A stretch of 64,000 nucleotides of DNA from Mactromeris polynyma (Eukaryota; Mollusca; Bivalvia; Venerida; Mactridae): assembly GCA_032209605.1 (NCBI GenBank), contig JASFXZ010000012.1, positions 2,356,001 through 2,420,000 on the forward strand, in the 5' to 3' direction. Position numbers and translations under genes: made by a program. Positions 46,331-57,956 of the stretch are shown here, in pieces; within the stretch, counting starts at the first letter, position 1; each line of letters opens with the position of its first letter. The notes beneath the pieces are model-generated. The model was not told the DNA's origin and made no database searches. It saw only the letters and a list, made by a program, of their open reading frames with translations.

Positions 46331-47503
46331 GGCACGTTTTTCACTGTAAATTTGATGTGAATATATTGCTTGATAAAGAACAAGATGCCATTATTGTCAA
46401 TGAAATCTATGCTTTTTTTTAAATTTGGGACGGCTTATGTTGGACGATGTTCCCATGGAGACTGTCTTCACCGTTATTTCATACTAGGACTATCATTTTT
46501 TGTACACTAAAACACAATATCCTCACCGACATGAATTTAGATTTTCATCACATTTGAGAATTTTATAAAAAATATGACTTTTCTGGCATACTTGTTGAAC
46601 GCCCCTCATAGTTTAGTATTAACAAAATACTTAGCACAAATTACAGAAACAACATCATAGAGTTGATGAGAATTGGATAACATGGTTTTTTCATTGTTTA
46701 TGACATATTGAAATATTTGCAAGGTAGACCCTAATCGGTTTTCAAGCATATACACATGTAGCTGATGCAAAAAGATTGGTGGGTACAGCTGTACTAAAAG
46801 CTACCCAAGCGTGTTTTTTATGTTCCACTGCAAGAATCCTGGCTGTAATTCTAGTAAGACATTAATTTTATTCTTTTTGGCAGCCGTTAATTCTACAAAG
46901 TCATTTAGATTGCCAACTGATTCTTGACAATCACAGACAATTAACAATGTTTTAATAACAACAAGAAATGGGCAATGCCCACAAACCAGGTTTTCAACCT
47001 AATTCTTTGTAACCAAGGCTCTATTTGTATAATGAATACATGATGATCATCAATGCTGCAAAGGTGCCAGAGGAGATACAAGCATACACACACTCACACT
47101 TAGATATATTATATATATACGAGGGGTTATCCAGAAGTTCGTGGACAAATTTAATTATTTTTTTATTTATAAACGCATATAAACAAAAACTTTACATCTT
47201 AAGCATTGACATATTGCGCACCCATAGTAAATAATTCAAAACAATTCGAACATCCATAGTAAAGTTACAGTCACCATAGCAACGTACATACACGCTAGTG
47301 CCGCACCACAAAATTTGAAACAATTTCATTGTAAAACATATAAATTAATGCAAACAATTTTCTCTAAAATCCGCGGAAAAACATATATTATTGACGCAAC
47401 GTCATTAACGGCGGCAAACGTCATTTTAGTTGTTGTTTTACGCGCATCCATTCTAATTACGCACAGTTTTGCATTGACGCGGTAAACGCAATTGTACGTA
47501 AAA

Positions 47504-48178
47504 ATGGCGTCTGAAGAAAATGCAGCTATTCAATTCTGTGTAGGTCTTGGGCATACGCCGGTTCAAACAATTGAAATGTTAAACAGAGAATCGAAGAAAA
47601 CACCTGTTGCGCGTTCGTTAGTTTACAAATGGCATAAGCAGTACAGCGACGGAAGAGAAACCATTATGGACGATGATAGGTGCGGCCGCCCAGCGTCAAA
47701 GTCTAATAAAAGTGACGTTACGTTAGTAAAGGATCGTCTGGATAAAGACCGGCGGGTAACTATTCACAAACTTTGTGATGATTTAGATATGGGATACGGC
47801 ACAGTTCATAGAATCATCAAAGATGTACTTCATATGAGTCGGTTAAGTGCTCGTTGGGTTCCACGACTATTAAAAGACTATGAGATGGAGCGACGGGTCA
47901 AGGATTCACAAACATTCTTAAGAAGGTTTGCAAAAGAAGGGGACCACTTCCTTAACCGGATCATCACTACGGATGAGACGTGGCTATTTTACTATGATCC
48001 CGAAACCAAGCAGCAATCGAGTCAATGGAAATCTTGTGATTTGCCCCCACCGAAGAAGGCAAGGATGTCGAAGTCTATGGGGAAACACATGTTTATAGTG
48101 TTTTTTGACATCAATGGAGTACTCTTGAGCCATGCAGTTCCAAAAGGCCAGTCAGTCAACTCCGCTTATTATTCAAAG
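47504..48178 (+). CDS. Mariner transposase, exon 1
   Basis: ATG at 47504 (MASEENAAIQFCVGLGHTPV), 225 residues. The N-terminal paired-like helix-turn-helix DNA-binding region includes VYKWHKQYSDGRE and the GRP(A) linker (DDDRCGRPAS), with a second helical region at VHRIIKDVLHMSRLSARWVP. The first catalytic Asp lies in TTDETWLFYYDPE (residue 157). The exon ends NSAYYSK in phase 0 before GTATCG. If unspliced, the frame stops six codons later. The enzyme would cut and paste the element at TA sites. Confidence 0.9.
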
Positions 48179-48356
48179 GTATCGTACTCTATTTAATTAA
48201 CAGAATAAATTAAAACTCGTTTACAATGATATTAAAAATAAAATAATAAACATGCAAAATGTTAAAATTTGATAACAGTTCTTAAAAAAAATGTATAATC
48301 TATGATGATGAAATTATTATTCTCTCCTTTAAACACTAATATTTGTAATATTTCAG
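48179..48356 (+). other. Probable intron in mariner transposase
   Basis: 178 bp, AT-rich, starting GTATCG and ending TGTAATATTTCAG, with a pyrimidine-rich stretch (TTCTCTCCTTT) upstream. Removing it joins AYYSK to VLRRDLRKAL in phase 0, exactly where mariner proteins continue. Introns are uncommon in mariner transposase genes. Confidence 0.75.
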
Positions 48357-48737
48357 GTTCTTCGCCGTGATCTCAGGAAAGCATTAGCCAGGAAGCGACC
48401 TGATGGTTATGACGGCGGATTTATTATACACCAAGACAACGCACCCGCGCACGCGTCACAGGAAGTGCAGACGACAATACAAATTCAACTAGAGGCGGAA
48501 GTTCTTACTCATCCCCCGTATTCACCAGATCTCGCACCGTGTGATTTCACACTTTTCCCAAAATTAAAATGAGAGTTGAAAGGAAAACATTTTAATGACT
48601 TGAATGAACTTAGAGTAGAATCAACAAACATCCTATACTCTTACCCAGCGGAGTGGTTTGATCGAGTTTATTGTCAGTGGGTCGAGCGACACCGGAAATG
48701 CATAGCATCAAAGGGTGCGTACTTTGAAAAAAATTGA
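48357..48737 (+). pseudogene. Mariner transposase, exon 2, one nonsense codon
   Basis: VLRRDLRKALARKRPDGYDG, then IIHQDNAPAH with the second catalytic Asp (codon at 48435), then THPPYSPDLAPCDF with the third (36 residues later). FPKLK is followed by TGA at 48570-48572 where the family has a sense codon, most simply a C to T or similar change. The frame stays open behind it (ELKGKHFNDL, WVERHRKCIASKGAYFEK) to the TGA at 48735. The intended protein would be about 351 residues, typical for mariner. By my count 35 residues separate the last two aspartates, not the usual 34. Confidence 0.85.
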
Positions 48738-49967
48738 CGTCGCGACGTCATTTGTCATTTGTAAATGTGACGTGCGGCACCTCGTTGTACATGACATGAA
48801 TCAATTGTATGTAAATTACTCAATAGTATGTGTATTCGTTTGAAATTTTACATACCGCTCATAGTGATATTAAAATAAACTCTCAGCAAATTACATACAA
48901 ATCCAATGAATTGTGTTGAATTGTTTATATTTGTCCACGAACTTCTGGATAACCCCTCGTATATGCAACAACTATACACCAAGTTTGATGTCAATACACC
49001 CACGCATAGTGAACATATTAAGTGGAAACTGATTTTTGAATTTTAAGTGATCTTGACCTTGGACAGAACGAACCCAAAAGCAATACCAAGCAAGCTCTCC
49101 ACATGTTCTAACTATACATTAAGTTTGATGTCAATAAGATCAACGAAACTAAAGTTATTCGCCGTAAACCAAATTTCTATTTTTAGTAACGGTGACCTTT
49201 ACCTTTGGCTGAATGAACCCAAAAGCAATCCCCTGCGACTTCTCCACATGTTCTTACTACACACCAAGTTTGGTTACAATTTGAGCAACCAAACTTAAGT
49301 TATCCGCCGGAAACCACATTGCTATTTTTAGTAACAGTGACCTGGACATTTGACAGACCAAATCCAAAAGCAATCCCATGCGAGCTCTCCATATGTTCTT
49401 ACTATACACCAAGTTTGGTTACAATATGATCAACAGAACTCAAGTTATTCGCCGGAAACCCCTAGTTTGACGCCTGTCTGCCAGCCAAATGACACACACC
49501 ATTCTAATTAAAATGTTGACGTGGAGGCTATACAATGATTCACAATGAATACAGCAGTGCCGGAAAAACTAAGCATTGTTTGGCCTAATCGGGACATCCT
49601 TAGAAAATATGAGACATTTAAGAAAGAAAACGAATTTGCTTATCAAAGTTTCTGCTCCATAAACAGAAATAAGTGAACACCCAGAGGCAGATTTTATTTG
49701 GTGTTGTATCGAAGTTTCTGCTCCGTAAACAGAAATAAGTGAACACCCAGAGGCAGTGTTTACACATATCCTGACTGGCAGTGTGTATTTTCATGCTGCT
49801 GACATTCAGCGACAAAGTTCAATATACACAAGTGATTTTTAATTTGATGTGCATTTGGAACAAAGTCACAGCTGATAAGGTGACTTTTTCACTCAAAATC
49901 ACCAAGGGGTCTGTGTGATTCATATACATCCTGATATTGTAGAATAGAAGAACTCAGCTGGGTTTAC

Positions 49968-50100
49968 CTTTAAGCACTTGATAAATTCTCGACCAAGATC
50001 CTGATGTTGTTTTACAGCAAAACTGATGTGTAGAATGACGGTACCCTCAATCTGCCTCAATGTCTCAACATCATTACTACCATCATCTAGCAAATCCTCA
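49968..50100 (-). CDS. FANCI: FANCI exon (first of the four seen)
   Basis: Minus strand, 133 bp, preceded by GATTGCAG and followed by GTAAACC. The first base completes a codon; then EDLLDDGSNDVETLRQIEGT, VILHISFAVKQHQDLGREFI and KCLK, ending in phase 0. RQ-EGT-ILHI-FA-K---LGRE--K-LK is a conserved FANCI stretch in the N-terminal solenoid. The four exons together correspond to roughly residues 235-405 of the vertebrate protein, an estimate from memory. Confidence 0.85.
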
Positions 50101-51524
50101 CTGCAATCAATCAATCAATCATTCAAACAAAAGGATAACAAGAAGCAGTCAGAGACTGCCATATCCCCCGCACTAAGAAATACTGAGGAAACAGGAAACA
50201 TAACGATTTAATCTTAATAATCCACAGGCAATGCGAAAAAAATAATTAACCAATTGCAAACATTTATAGAATAAATGTTCCAATGAATGATAAACAATCT
50301 AAGAATGTAAATATAATTATGTGAAGCGCCACAACATTTTTAACCCAAAGTCGGCAAACGTCGTAACATGAAAAACGTGCGCAAATGTCACACATTAATT
50401 ATCGCTGATAAGTTTTTCAACTAATTGGTAAATCAATCAGTGAATAAGAGCGCAGCTTTACAAATAACCACACAGTAATGTTTCAGAAGGCATCTAAGAA
50501 GTTATATCTTTTTGGTCGTTTATTATACTTTCTGTGATTAATCTCGCTTCCATAAATAGAAATTCCCATACATCAGCAGTCGTCAGTACATGACATCTGA
50601 ACTCATGGAGCAAAAGATGTCACATCAGTTTATTTATGACGATTCATAGATTTTTAGTTGTCGTGATGGAATTGAACATTTGTTAACATACACAATAAGT
50701 GTGTGAGAATTTAGTCATATTCATATTCTTATGTCATTTTATCAATCTACCGACCTGTTACATAGATATTGTTGCAGTGCAGATATAACAACTTCCGTCT
50801 GTCATGTCTTGATTACAAATGTGCTTAGTTTGATAAAGAAATATGCATCATCATGTCATCTCAGTGCTCTACTATAAATAAAATTCCTGACAAACTGGTT
50901 TCTTGCTGTGATCCTGATTTTATTGACGAGATCAACAACGTTAATGACACATATTTTGGACACGTTGAAAATTCAGACAACTGACTTATGTCACAAGTGT
51001 CAGAGATTTGCTGCCAATAGTGAAATATCAGTGAAGAAGAAAAATTGGCGTTGTTACCTGCATGAAACCACCTGTGTAAAGTGAAACAACAGAGAGATCT
51101 CTACAGGAAACAATGTCAAGATTCCAAGGAACTATTTCAGAATCTCCCAGAAAAAAAATAGAAATAGAAGTAAACTTATGCCGATATCTGTTAAAATTAA
51201 AGTGAACTATTTCATATTTCTGTTATTAATGAAATTTAAAAGCATAATATGTTAAAATCAGATTTCTTCATACATATATTTACATCTGAAATGGCATCAC
51301 ATTGTTTACACTTCACTTTTCTATAAAGATCAGATAGCTGGTTCCAATGAATATGCAGTCCACTACAGCTTTGACTATGCACATTAAGTGTTCTATACAC
51401 ACTATTCACAGCAGGTTGGACCTCTCTATTTTAAGACCCCAAGAAAATGCCAGTGGTTTGATGTTTGTTGAGAAACTTCAGGTATAGCATTTTCTATATT
51501 ACTGCCCAAATGTCCATCATTTTT
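50101..51524. other. Probably FANCI intron, no feature recognised
   Basis: AT-rich sequence with short frames. I looked for the preceding FANCI exon on the minus strand and found none I can support. A small near-duplicate at 49650-49765 (ACAGAAATAAGTGAACACCC twice, 68 bp apart) lies just before it. Confidence 0.4.
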
Positions 51525-51870
51525 AGACTGTCGGCCACAGGCCGGCAGTCTTTAGAACAGCAAATCCAAAACAAGCATCGAAAGATCTACTTTATTGACT
51601 AATCCAATTTCACCGTTCATGCGCACTTTAACGTCTCCTGTAAACGTGGTTAGAATTGCGGTGATCACTTATTTGGACGGAAGTCAAACAGGCCTTTTAA
51701 TCGTAAACACTTGACGAGATTTAGTCTGTCATATATTGTTTACCTCATTTGTACACTTTTGGAGCTGAAACACCTATTTCACGGTAAAAACAATAACCAT
51801 AATACAGAGTACAGTACCTCGCATTACATGAGGAACCTACGGTACCTATACAACACTGAGAAGTAAAATT
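51525..51870. repeat. Right arm of inverted duplication (partner 9655-9965)
   Basis: Inverse complement of the left segment. It begins with the palindrome at 51531-51557 (GTCGGCC, ACA, GGCCGGC core) and runs to CATGAGGAACCTACGGTACC. Three small stretches (about 51620-51680) are extra here. Confidence 0.7.
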
Positions 51871-52313
51871 TAGCCTAGTAGTTATGCAGTAAAAAATAGT
51901 GCATGTTGAACTCAAACATGTTTAGCTGCCAATGATTTGAAATATTTCTGTACAAACGCGGCGAAAATGTGTACGTGAAAAGAATTGGAGGAATCTTAAA
52001 TTAAACATTGAGATAAAGCAGGGTCATTAAGATTGAAAACTGTCACGTGATCAACTATACACAATTTTCACTAACAGTGGGTCGCCATCTTTGTTTTGAA
52101 CTGCGTAACGTTTCCAAGAACTGTAAGTATTTTTTCTGAATTTTTATTATAAATGTTGTTATTTTGATGTTCTCAAGTCGCCAGTATAATCGCTACATTT
52201 ATTTAGTACACATATCTAGTTTTAAATCTGCATGACATATCCTCTCTTGACCCAATTGTTTGGTTGAATAACTTGTAAGGTGCTGACCTAGTTAGCAATA
52301 TTAGACAGACCGG

Positions 52314-53241
52314 AACAGTATGCGAACAATACCAGTACGCGGACACTTCCATATTTTCGTAAACAATTTAAACTTACTTGACTGACGTCAAAATTATTCA
52401 CAATTACTCGCACTGTACTTGTTCTTCTTCCGGTATCTGGTATCAAACGCGTATTTGTACTATTCCTGGTTTTTAACTTACAAGCAGGCGAACACGGGTT
52501 GAGAAACGTAAAGAAACATTGTTTTTGCAGTCAACAAGTACATTTTGGCTGTCTGTTTAAATCATCTTCAAATCAATAAAAGAATATTGACAGGCTTTAA
52601 TAATTAAAAGGCCATTTTTACAAAATTTCGCCAAAATATTCAACATGAAGCCAGAAATGTTTCGTTACAATTCCTGAGCTATCGTCAAAATCATTTGGGC
52701 GTTTGCATATGACATGATGTGTACAGTTATGCGCCAAATGTTTTACTTATTTTTGCCACCCAGGGCAGTTCCATTTAATGAAGAAGAAAAAATAAATGGC
52801 AATTTTAAAGTTCTTTTTAGTATCCATTTAGTGTTCTCTGTAATGCACGTCTATCCTTCACTCTCTGTTTATACATGTGGCTTTTTAAACCAAAATAAAT
52901 GGAATTTAATAAAACCTTCATTCTTCCAGGTTTTAAAATCTTGAAATTAGACCATCAAAGGAACTTCTCTGAAAATGATTCCTCATTATGGGTTTTCTTT
53001 TTAAGTGTATGTTGGTGTCCATGTACTGGTTAAATAGCACAAATTCTTTTGGTCGTGACTGTAGCATGTGCGGTGCCAAACTGTGCATGCGCAGTGGGCT
53101 GTTTACAATCACGATTTCCCATAACTTTTAGAGCAAGGATTTATCTGAAAAGTTACAAAGACCAGATGGTTTGAAATACAGCCGAGTTTACACAGTTATT
53201 AAAATGCTGTAAGAAGTGTTCGCGTACTGTTTCGGTCTGTC
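52314..53241. mobile_element. TA-flanked TIR element G, right copy
   Basis: TA, GACAGACCGGAACAGTATGC at the left, and GTACTGTTTCGGTCTGTC, TA at the right; the inverted ends match over about 24 bp with two or three differences. The left arm near 8120 has the uninterrupted target (inverse of GCAATATTATGTAAAC), proving insertion with a TA duplication. The interior has no long frame except a 76-residue one without a known domain. Confidence 0.9.
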
Positions 53242-53275
53242 TATGTAAACAATGGGTATTGCGTGAAGTGTTGTG

Positions 53276-53525
53276 GGGGTTGAACGGTAAGCTCATTCGG
53301 TAAAGCTCTGTACCAGTGTTTAGGGGGTTGTGGGTTCGAGCCCCACATCTTGCGCACTTTGCCTAGATTTAATGTGGCAGCAGTGTTTAACAGCCCATGG
53401 TGGTAGAGCCTCTAATGCCTGAGGAGGAGAAGTGTAGTGTTGTGGGATTAGACAGCTGCCCAGTTGGTTGGTAGAGCACTGTACTAGTGTTTAGGGGGTC
53501 CTCGGTTCGAACCCCACATGGGGCG
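53276..53525 (+). repeat. Two tRNA-like SINE heads in tandem
   Basis: GGTAAGCTCATTCGGTAAAG ... GTGGGTTCGAGCCCC (53285-53343) and GCCCAGTTGGTTGGTAGAGC ... CTCGGTTCGAACCCC (53458-53515) each show Pol III A and B box-like text. GTGTTTAGGGGGT lies between the boxes in both. Only the second has a counterpart at 7858-7930. Confidence 0.5.
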
Positions 53526-54520
53526 CACTTTCCCCTCGATTTGCTTCAACCGTACAAATTTATAATCAACCAATATTTTGATATACAGAGCTCATGAGGA
53601 ATCAACAGAATATCCACAATGTGATACTTATCACAGCCTATTTATCTCCTGTTTTATCCTTTACATGTATATATATATGCTAATTGCCTAGTAAGAGAGT
53701 TATAAATACTATTTATACATCTTGGGCATGACTTGGACAGGGATTAAATCCATGACTTCCAGCACTCAAACCAGACAACTACCTTATGAGTGATTGTGTT
53801 CTAACACATTGAGGCGTGTTCATTTGGAGTTTACACTGTAGTACTCAGATGACATATTAAGGATATTGTAACTAAATATGAATATATATCCAATATGTCT
53901 GTAATGTTTCTACTAATTTTCAGCACAAAATACAACCTTTTGAAATCAAGCCAATTACATAACACCGCGCAGATATAAAAAATCACAGATTAATTGAATT
54001 GGTCATTACCGATTGTGACCGGCGTTTGCCTGGATAACGGCTTGGCATCTACTTCTCATTTACATAATGAATTTACAAATACAATTCTGGGAAATATTTC
54101 ACACTTCCGTTAATATCATTTTGGGCCTGTTCTGCAGTGGATTAACTCATCGTGGACAGGATATGGAAAGATTTTACTGGCAAACATTACACAGACCAAC
54201 GGACTTGAACTTTCTGTCTTAAATTTCTATGTGATACATTCATATTTAATTGCCAAATTTTACCCCATTTTCAAATAAACCTCTATTGGTACTGTGTAGA
54301 ACACTGACAGATTATCTATTGGTTATTGTCGTCGCACTGAAGTGCAGCGTACTGTCTGGAATGGGATTTTTATTTGTACGTGGAAACTGGAGGGGCACAT
54401 GACTTTTTTTTTTCCAAGATTATTCGATTCAAGATAATTTTACCCACTGACAATAAAGTTTTACAGAAAAAGTATTTGTAATATCTTTTTATTGTTTTTT
54501 TTGTTTTTTTTAAATCTTTA

Positions 54521-54712
54521 AATTTATTCCCTCATGTGGTGCACAATTTCAAATGGTCAAGGTCTATTTTGACTGATAATATATTAGAAACCAGTCTACG
54601 GAAAGTTTATTTTTAGAATTTATTCCCTCATGTGGTGCACGATTTCAAATCGTCAAGGTCTATTTTGACTGATAAAATAGTTGAAACCAGTCTACGGAAA
54701 GTTTATTTTTAG
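54521..54712. repeat. 96-bp tandem duplication
   Basis: AATTTATTCCCTCATGTGGT begins at 54521 and again at 54617; both units end GGAAAGTTTATTTTTAG (second) or its start. Differences are few (ACAATTTCAAATGG against ACGATTTCAAATCG). Confidence 0.9.
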
Positions 54713-54949
54713 AAAGTTGAAAATAGTTCTCACGTGATGTAAACAATAAAATCCCGCGGAAATTGGATTTCTTCAATCACATGACAGAACTAGCGATATT
54801 AACATTACTAAATGAACACACATAAACAGTTGAACTCTAGTCACCATGTACTTATAATTAGAGGTTGTTATTTGATTATTGACTAGGTTGCATGTTTAGT
54901 GACCATGACACTTTAGTGCACTAATCAAGTAAAATTCAATTACAGTAGT

Positions 54950-55325
54950 TAATCTGTTTATAGACCCAGCTCCAACTTCTCTGTATAAAGCAAAATAATA
55001 ATATTTAAAATTGCATTCTTTGAATCTTTTACATGACAAATGATAAAAAATAGAAGAGATGCGTTAACTGTATGAAATAAATATTTAGATAAAAGTAGTG
55101 CTTATTCTAAGCTTATTTTTTACGTACGTATGGATCAGAGAAGAAAATGTGTTCCTGTGATAAATTTTGAGTGTCATGATAGTCTGAGATAATTATTTAG
55201 AAACTTAATGAGAATTTATGTAAAAGATTCAAAGATATGTAATTTTAAATATTATTATTTTTGTGAACAAAGACCTTGCTATATACAGAGAAGTTGGAAC
55301 TGGGTCTGTAAACAGATTAATATTT
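54950..55325. mobile_element. Candidate MITE with inverted ends
   Basis: GTTTATAGACCCAGCTCCAA at about 54956 and the inverse of TTGGAACTGGGTCTGTAAAC at about 55296 pair, with TTAATCTG outside on the left and CAGATTAATA on the right, extending the inverted match. The interior is AT-rich and non-coding. Confidence 0.6.
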
Positions 55326-55504
55326 TTTGTTTACATGTTTGATACTACTAAAATGGATTGTAATGCTTTAGTTACATGTTTTTTGTACAAAAGAATGTAA
55401 ATAACAAAATATCATTCTACATTTCCTTTGCTCTTGTTCAATTCTTTAGCGGCGACCTTTGATGCTTTGCATCAATGATTTTCTTGTTACTACCTATAAC
55501 TTTT

Positions 55505-56360
55505 AAATGTACTGAGTGTAAATATGCATGTATTTGTGAAAATTAATTTAAACATTTTCTGTTTCCTTTTTTATTTAGTGACACTGCTGACGAAAGATTA
55601 TTTGACACTGAGAAGAGTTCCATTGTAGTGTTGACCATCTTATGTGTTGTCATGAAGACAAGGGCAGTTCAGATCAGTAGTCACAGTGAAAACATCCTGG
55701 AGTGACTTATGTAAAAATGCTGTTAAAAACGTATTTTCCAATCTGCCAGATGGAGTTTTCAAAACTGAAACAACAGTGTGGACACATTTTGGCAATTGTG
55801 ATTGAATTATTGATGTCTTGTTTTTTTGGCTGACACAATATTTTGTTCATGAATATAATTCTGGCAAACCCTTGAGATTGTCTACCTTTTAGTATGTGTC
55901 ACTGCTACCTGACAGTTGAACATTTGGACATGTATTGTAAATCATAAACGTGTGGCAGAAATCCTTAAATATTTCAGCATTATAATTACACTTGAATAAC
56001 TAGATCGGGATGTTAAGCTTTGCTGTAATACGTAACTACAGGGAAATTGAGCTAGATCTTATAAGGCAAACATTTTGACCAGTCTCATGTAGATAAAATA
56101 AAAAATGTGACCACTGAAGGGTTAACAAGATTTTACTATAATTTGACATAGTGACCTAGTTCAAATCATTGAAAATCCTCTAGGATTCTCTTGAAGCCAA
56201 CATGGCGATGTACTCAGGTGAGAGATATAGGGCCACCATGGCCCACTTGTTTTTATCTTGCCTTCATTGAAATGATTACATTTTGTGATATTCAAAACAT
56301 TGAACAACATGATTTTCAAGATTTAACTAAAAAACCTTGAACAACAAGATTTTCAAGATG
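55505..56360. repeat. Right arm of inverted duplication (partners 1782-2804 and 6585-6790)
   Basis: 55505-55712 matches 6585-6790 inverted; 55725-56360 matches 1782-2804 inverted. The two pieces are adjacent here but 3.8 kb apart in the left arm. A family B copy (56040-56249) is shared with the left arm. Confidence 0.75.
56040..56249 (-). mobile_element. Family B repeat, copy B5 (short, shared with B1)
   Basis: On the minus strand, CAAGTGGGCCATGGTGGCCC then CTCTCACCTGAG. The flanks equal those of copy B1 in the left arm. It is about 210 bp against about 490 in B1, so the two have changed separately since the duplication. Confidence 0.7.
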
Positions 56361-57956
56361 TAACCAAACTTCCTGGACATCATATTGTTGGTCATGTACT
56401 GATATTACAATGTAGATCTATGCAGTTTTCTGCCAATTGCTGTTCAGTCTGGTTGACCAGACATGGTACATTTTCACATAAAATTGTGTCATGAAAGCAT
56501 GGATGTAATGATCTGTTAAAGGTATGGAACTTTTGTAATTGATGTCGTAATTATATTATTTGTGCAATAAGCATTGTCAAGTTAACATCTATTTATTAAC
56601 ATGGATAAAAATACAGTAGTACATGTATAAATGAAGGTGTCTGTTCTAGAAATGACCAGTGTATTGACAAATATATTTTGTTGCAACCTTTTAAATCAAA
56701 GTGCTATTTTCTCTTCTTCTTAATGAAACATAAAACATAAGTATTATAATTACAAATGCAATGAAATTAGCTGTGAAATTTTGTCATACTGTTGTGACTA
56801 GGATTCAATAGTCATGAGCCAAACACTATTTTACTGGTTTTATCCAGAATATGAATTATTTTGTCAGTTCCAAAAGTTTTCAAAGAATAATACCTCTAGT
56901 CCACATATAATGAAATTTAGTTCATTTGTCACTTAAAATTTTATATTATGAAATTGATGATGATAATACGAAACATAAATTTTTGCAGGTTTTGCGTGGT
57001 AAAACTTCCTCATTTTTAGCTTGGCCAGAGAGCTTATGTCATGGCGAATTGTCTATTGTGTGTGCATGTGTCTGTGTATAACTTATGATTGTGTTAGAAA
57101 ACGTTTTATATTAAACTGATTTTGTCATTACTATTTGTTATTAGCTGTGAGATTTTTATTGTCTATGCTTCACACAGAACTGCAGTTTTGAAAGAAAAGT
57201 GGATCGATGTTGCTCACTTTAAGTTGCTGAGCATGTTTATACAACACATGAATGGTAGTGTCATCTTTTAACTTTGATGACTGCTTCCTAGACAGCATTA
57301 CTAAATAGATAGAAGTTGAATTAAATAAGTTTTACAAAATAATGGTGTTAGTAGTACTTGATGCCTTGTATTTATACTCCCTCTAACAATGTTTATCAAG
57401 GTGAATACTAGAATCACCCTGTAATTTGTTTGTCTGTCTAATATATAACATATGAATTATCCAGCATGTTTTGTAGCTGATTAAATTGTAGTTATCATGC
57501 CTTGAAGTACAGTTCAATAGTTGAATTCAACTTTTGCAAAGACCATACTATTATCATGTAACGATAACACTGACCTAGATCATTATTTAATGTAATTTAT
57601 GACAAAATGTTATAAGCCAAAGTGAGCCTAATAGGCATGTGTAAAACGGAAATAATATAGCATAAAAAGACTAATAGGTCACCATCGCTATTATTTGTTC
57701 CGAACTGCTAATTGATTGATTTATTTATACACAATACTTTGAATTTGAATACAGAATTTGAATCTTTACCAACTGCTTCACCTTCGTCCCTTGGTAGAAT
57801 ATATGTGATCCTAAAGACAAATTTTATATATAAACTTGACGCCATTAAAAACACAACCCAAAATTGTGCACATAGTTAAAGTGATATTACAAAGACAAAA
57901 ATATTCTTTATTTCTCATACATAATTTCATAAAATTAATCAATAATGAAATAAAAA
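56361..57956. other. AT-rich, no gene recognised
   Basis: TTGAACAACAAGATTTTCAAG repeats ACATTGAACAACATGATTTTC (56300 and 56337), a local duplication. No exon or element ends seen in the rest. Confidence 0.4.

Larger units (their letters stand above)
44584..46608 (-). mobile_element. Decayed mariner element, split by family B
   Basis: TA flanks CAAGGGGTGTTCAA at the left and the inverse of TGAGGGGCGTTCAA at the right, mariner-type ends. Without the family B insertion (44981-45768) it is about 1.24 kb, a normal mariner length. The transposase remnant runs right to left. Confidence 0.8.
47120..48959 (+). mobile_element. Mariner element with nearly intact transposase
   Basis: TA, CGAGGGGTTATCCAGAAGTT at the left end, and its inverse at the right, TA. 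The terminal inverted repeats match perfectly over 31 bp, so insertion looks recent. It lies in the TATATA run of family A copy A4. At 1.84 kb it is longer than usual, owing to long untranslated flanks and an apparent 178-bp intron. Confidence 0.95.
46962..49508 (+). mobile_element. Family A repeat, copy A4, split by mariner
   Basis: The 5' part (46962-47119) starts CAAGAAATGGGCAATGCCC after AA. The 3' part (48960-49508) resumes at the TATATA run and holds about three core units. The final hairpin is missing: the sequence leaves the family at CCATTCTAAT. Confidence 0.8.
52060..53795. repeat. Right arm of inverted duplication (partner 7620-8350)
   Basis: 52060-52312 and 53243-53265, then 53435-53795, are inverse complements of the left segment. 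Transposon G is inserted between. 53266-53434 contains an additional diverged copy of the SINE-like head. Confidence 0.75.
53796..55504. other. Gene-free stretch with one tandem duplication
   Basis: Apart from the 96-bp duplication at 54521, I note a poly-T-rich stretch and a pair of near-inverse fragments (54955-54990 TAGACCCAGCTCCAACTTCT and 55290-55310 AGAAGTTGGAACTGGGTCTG) about 330 bp apart, probably the ends of a small MITE. Confidence 0.45.

Noticed and set aside
51048..51080. Possible short FANCI exon next to TTACCTGCATG
   Set aside because: The open segment is only about 14 bp between splice-like words and encodes nothing recognisable.
53276..53525. Two functional tRNA genes
   Set aside because: Same reason; the two heads differ at conserved positions and continue into SINE-like tails.
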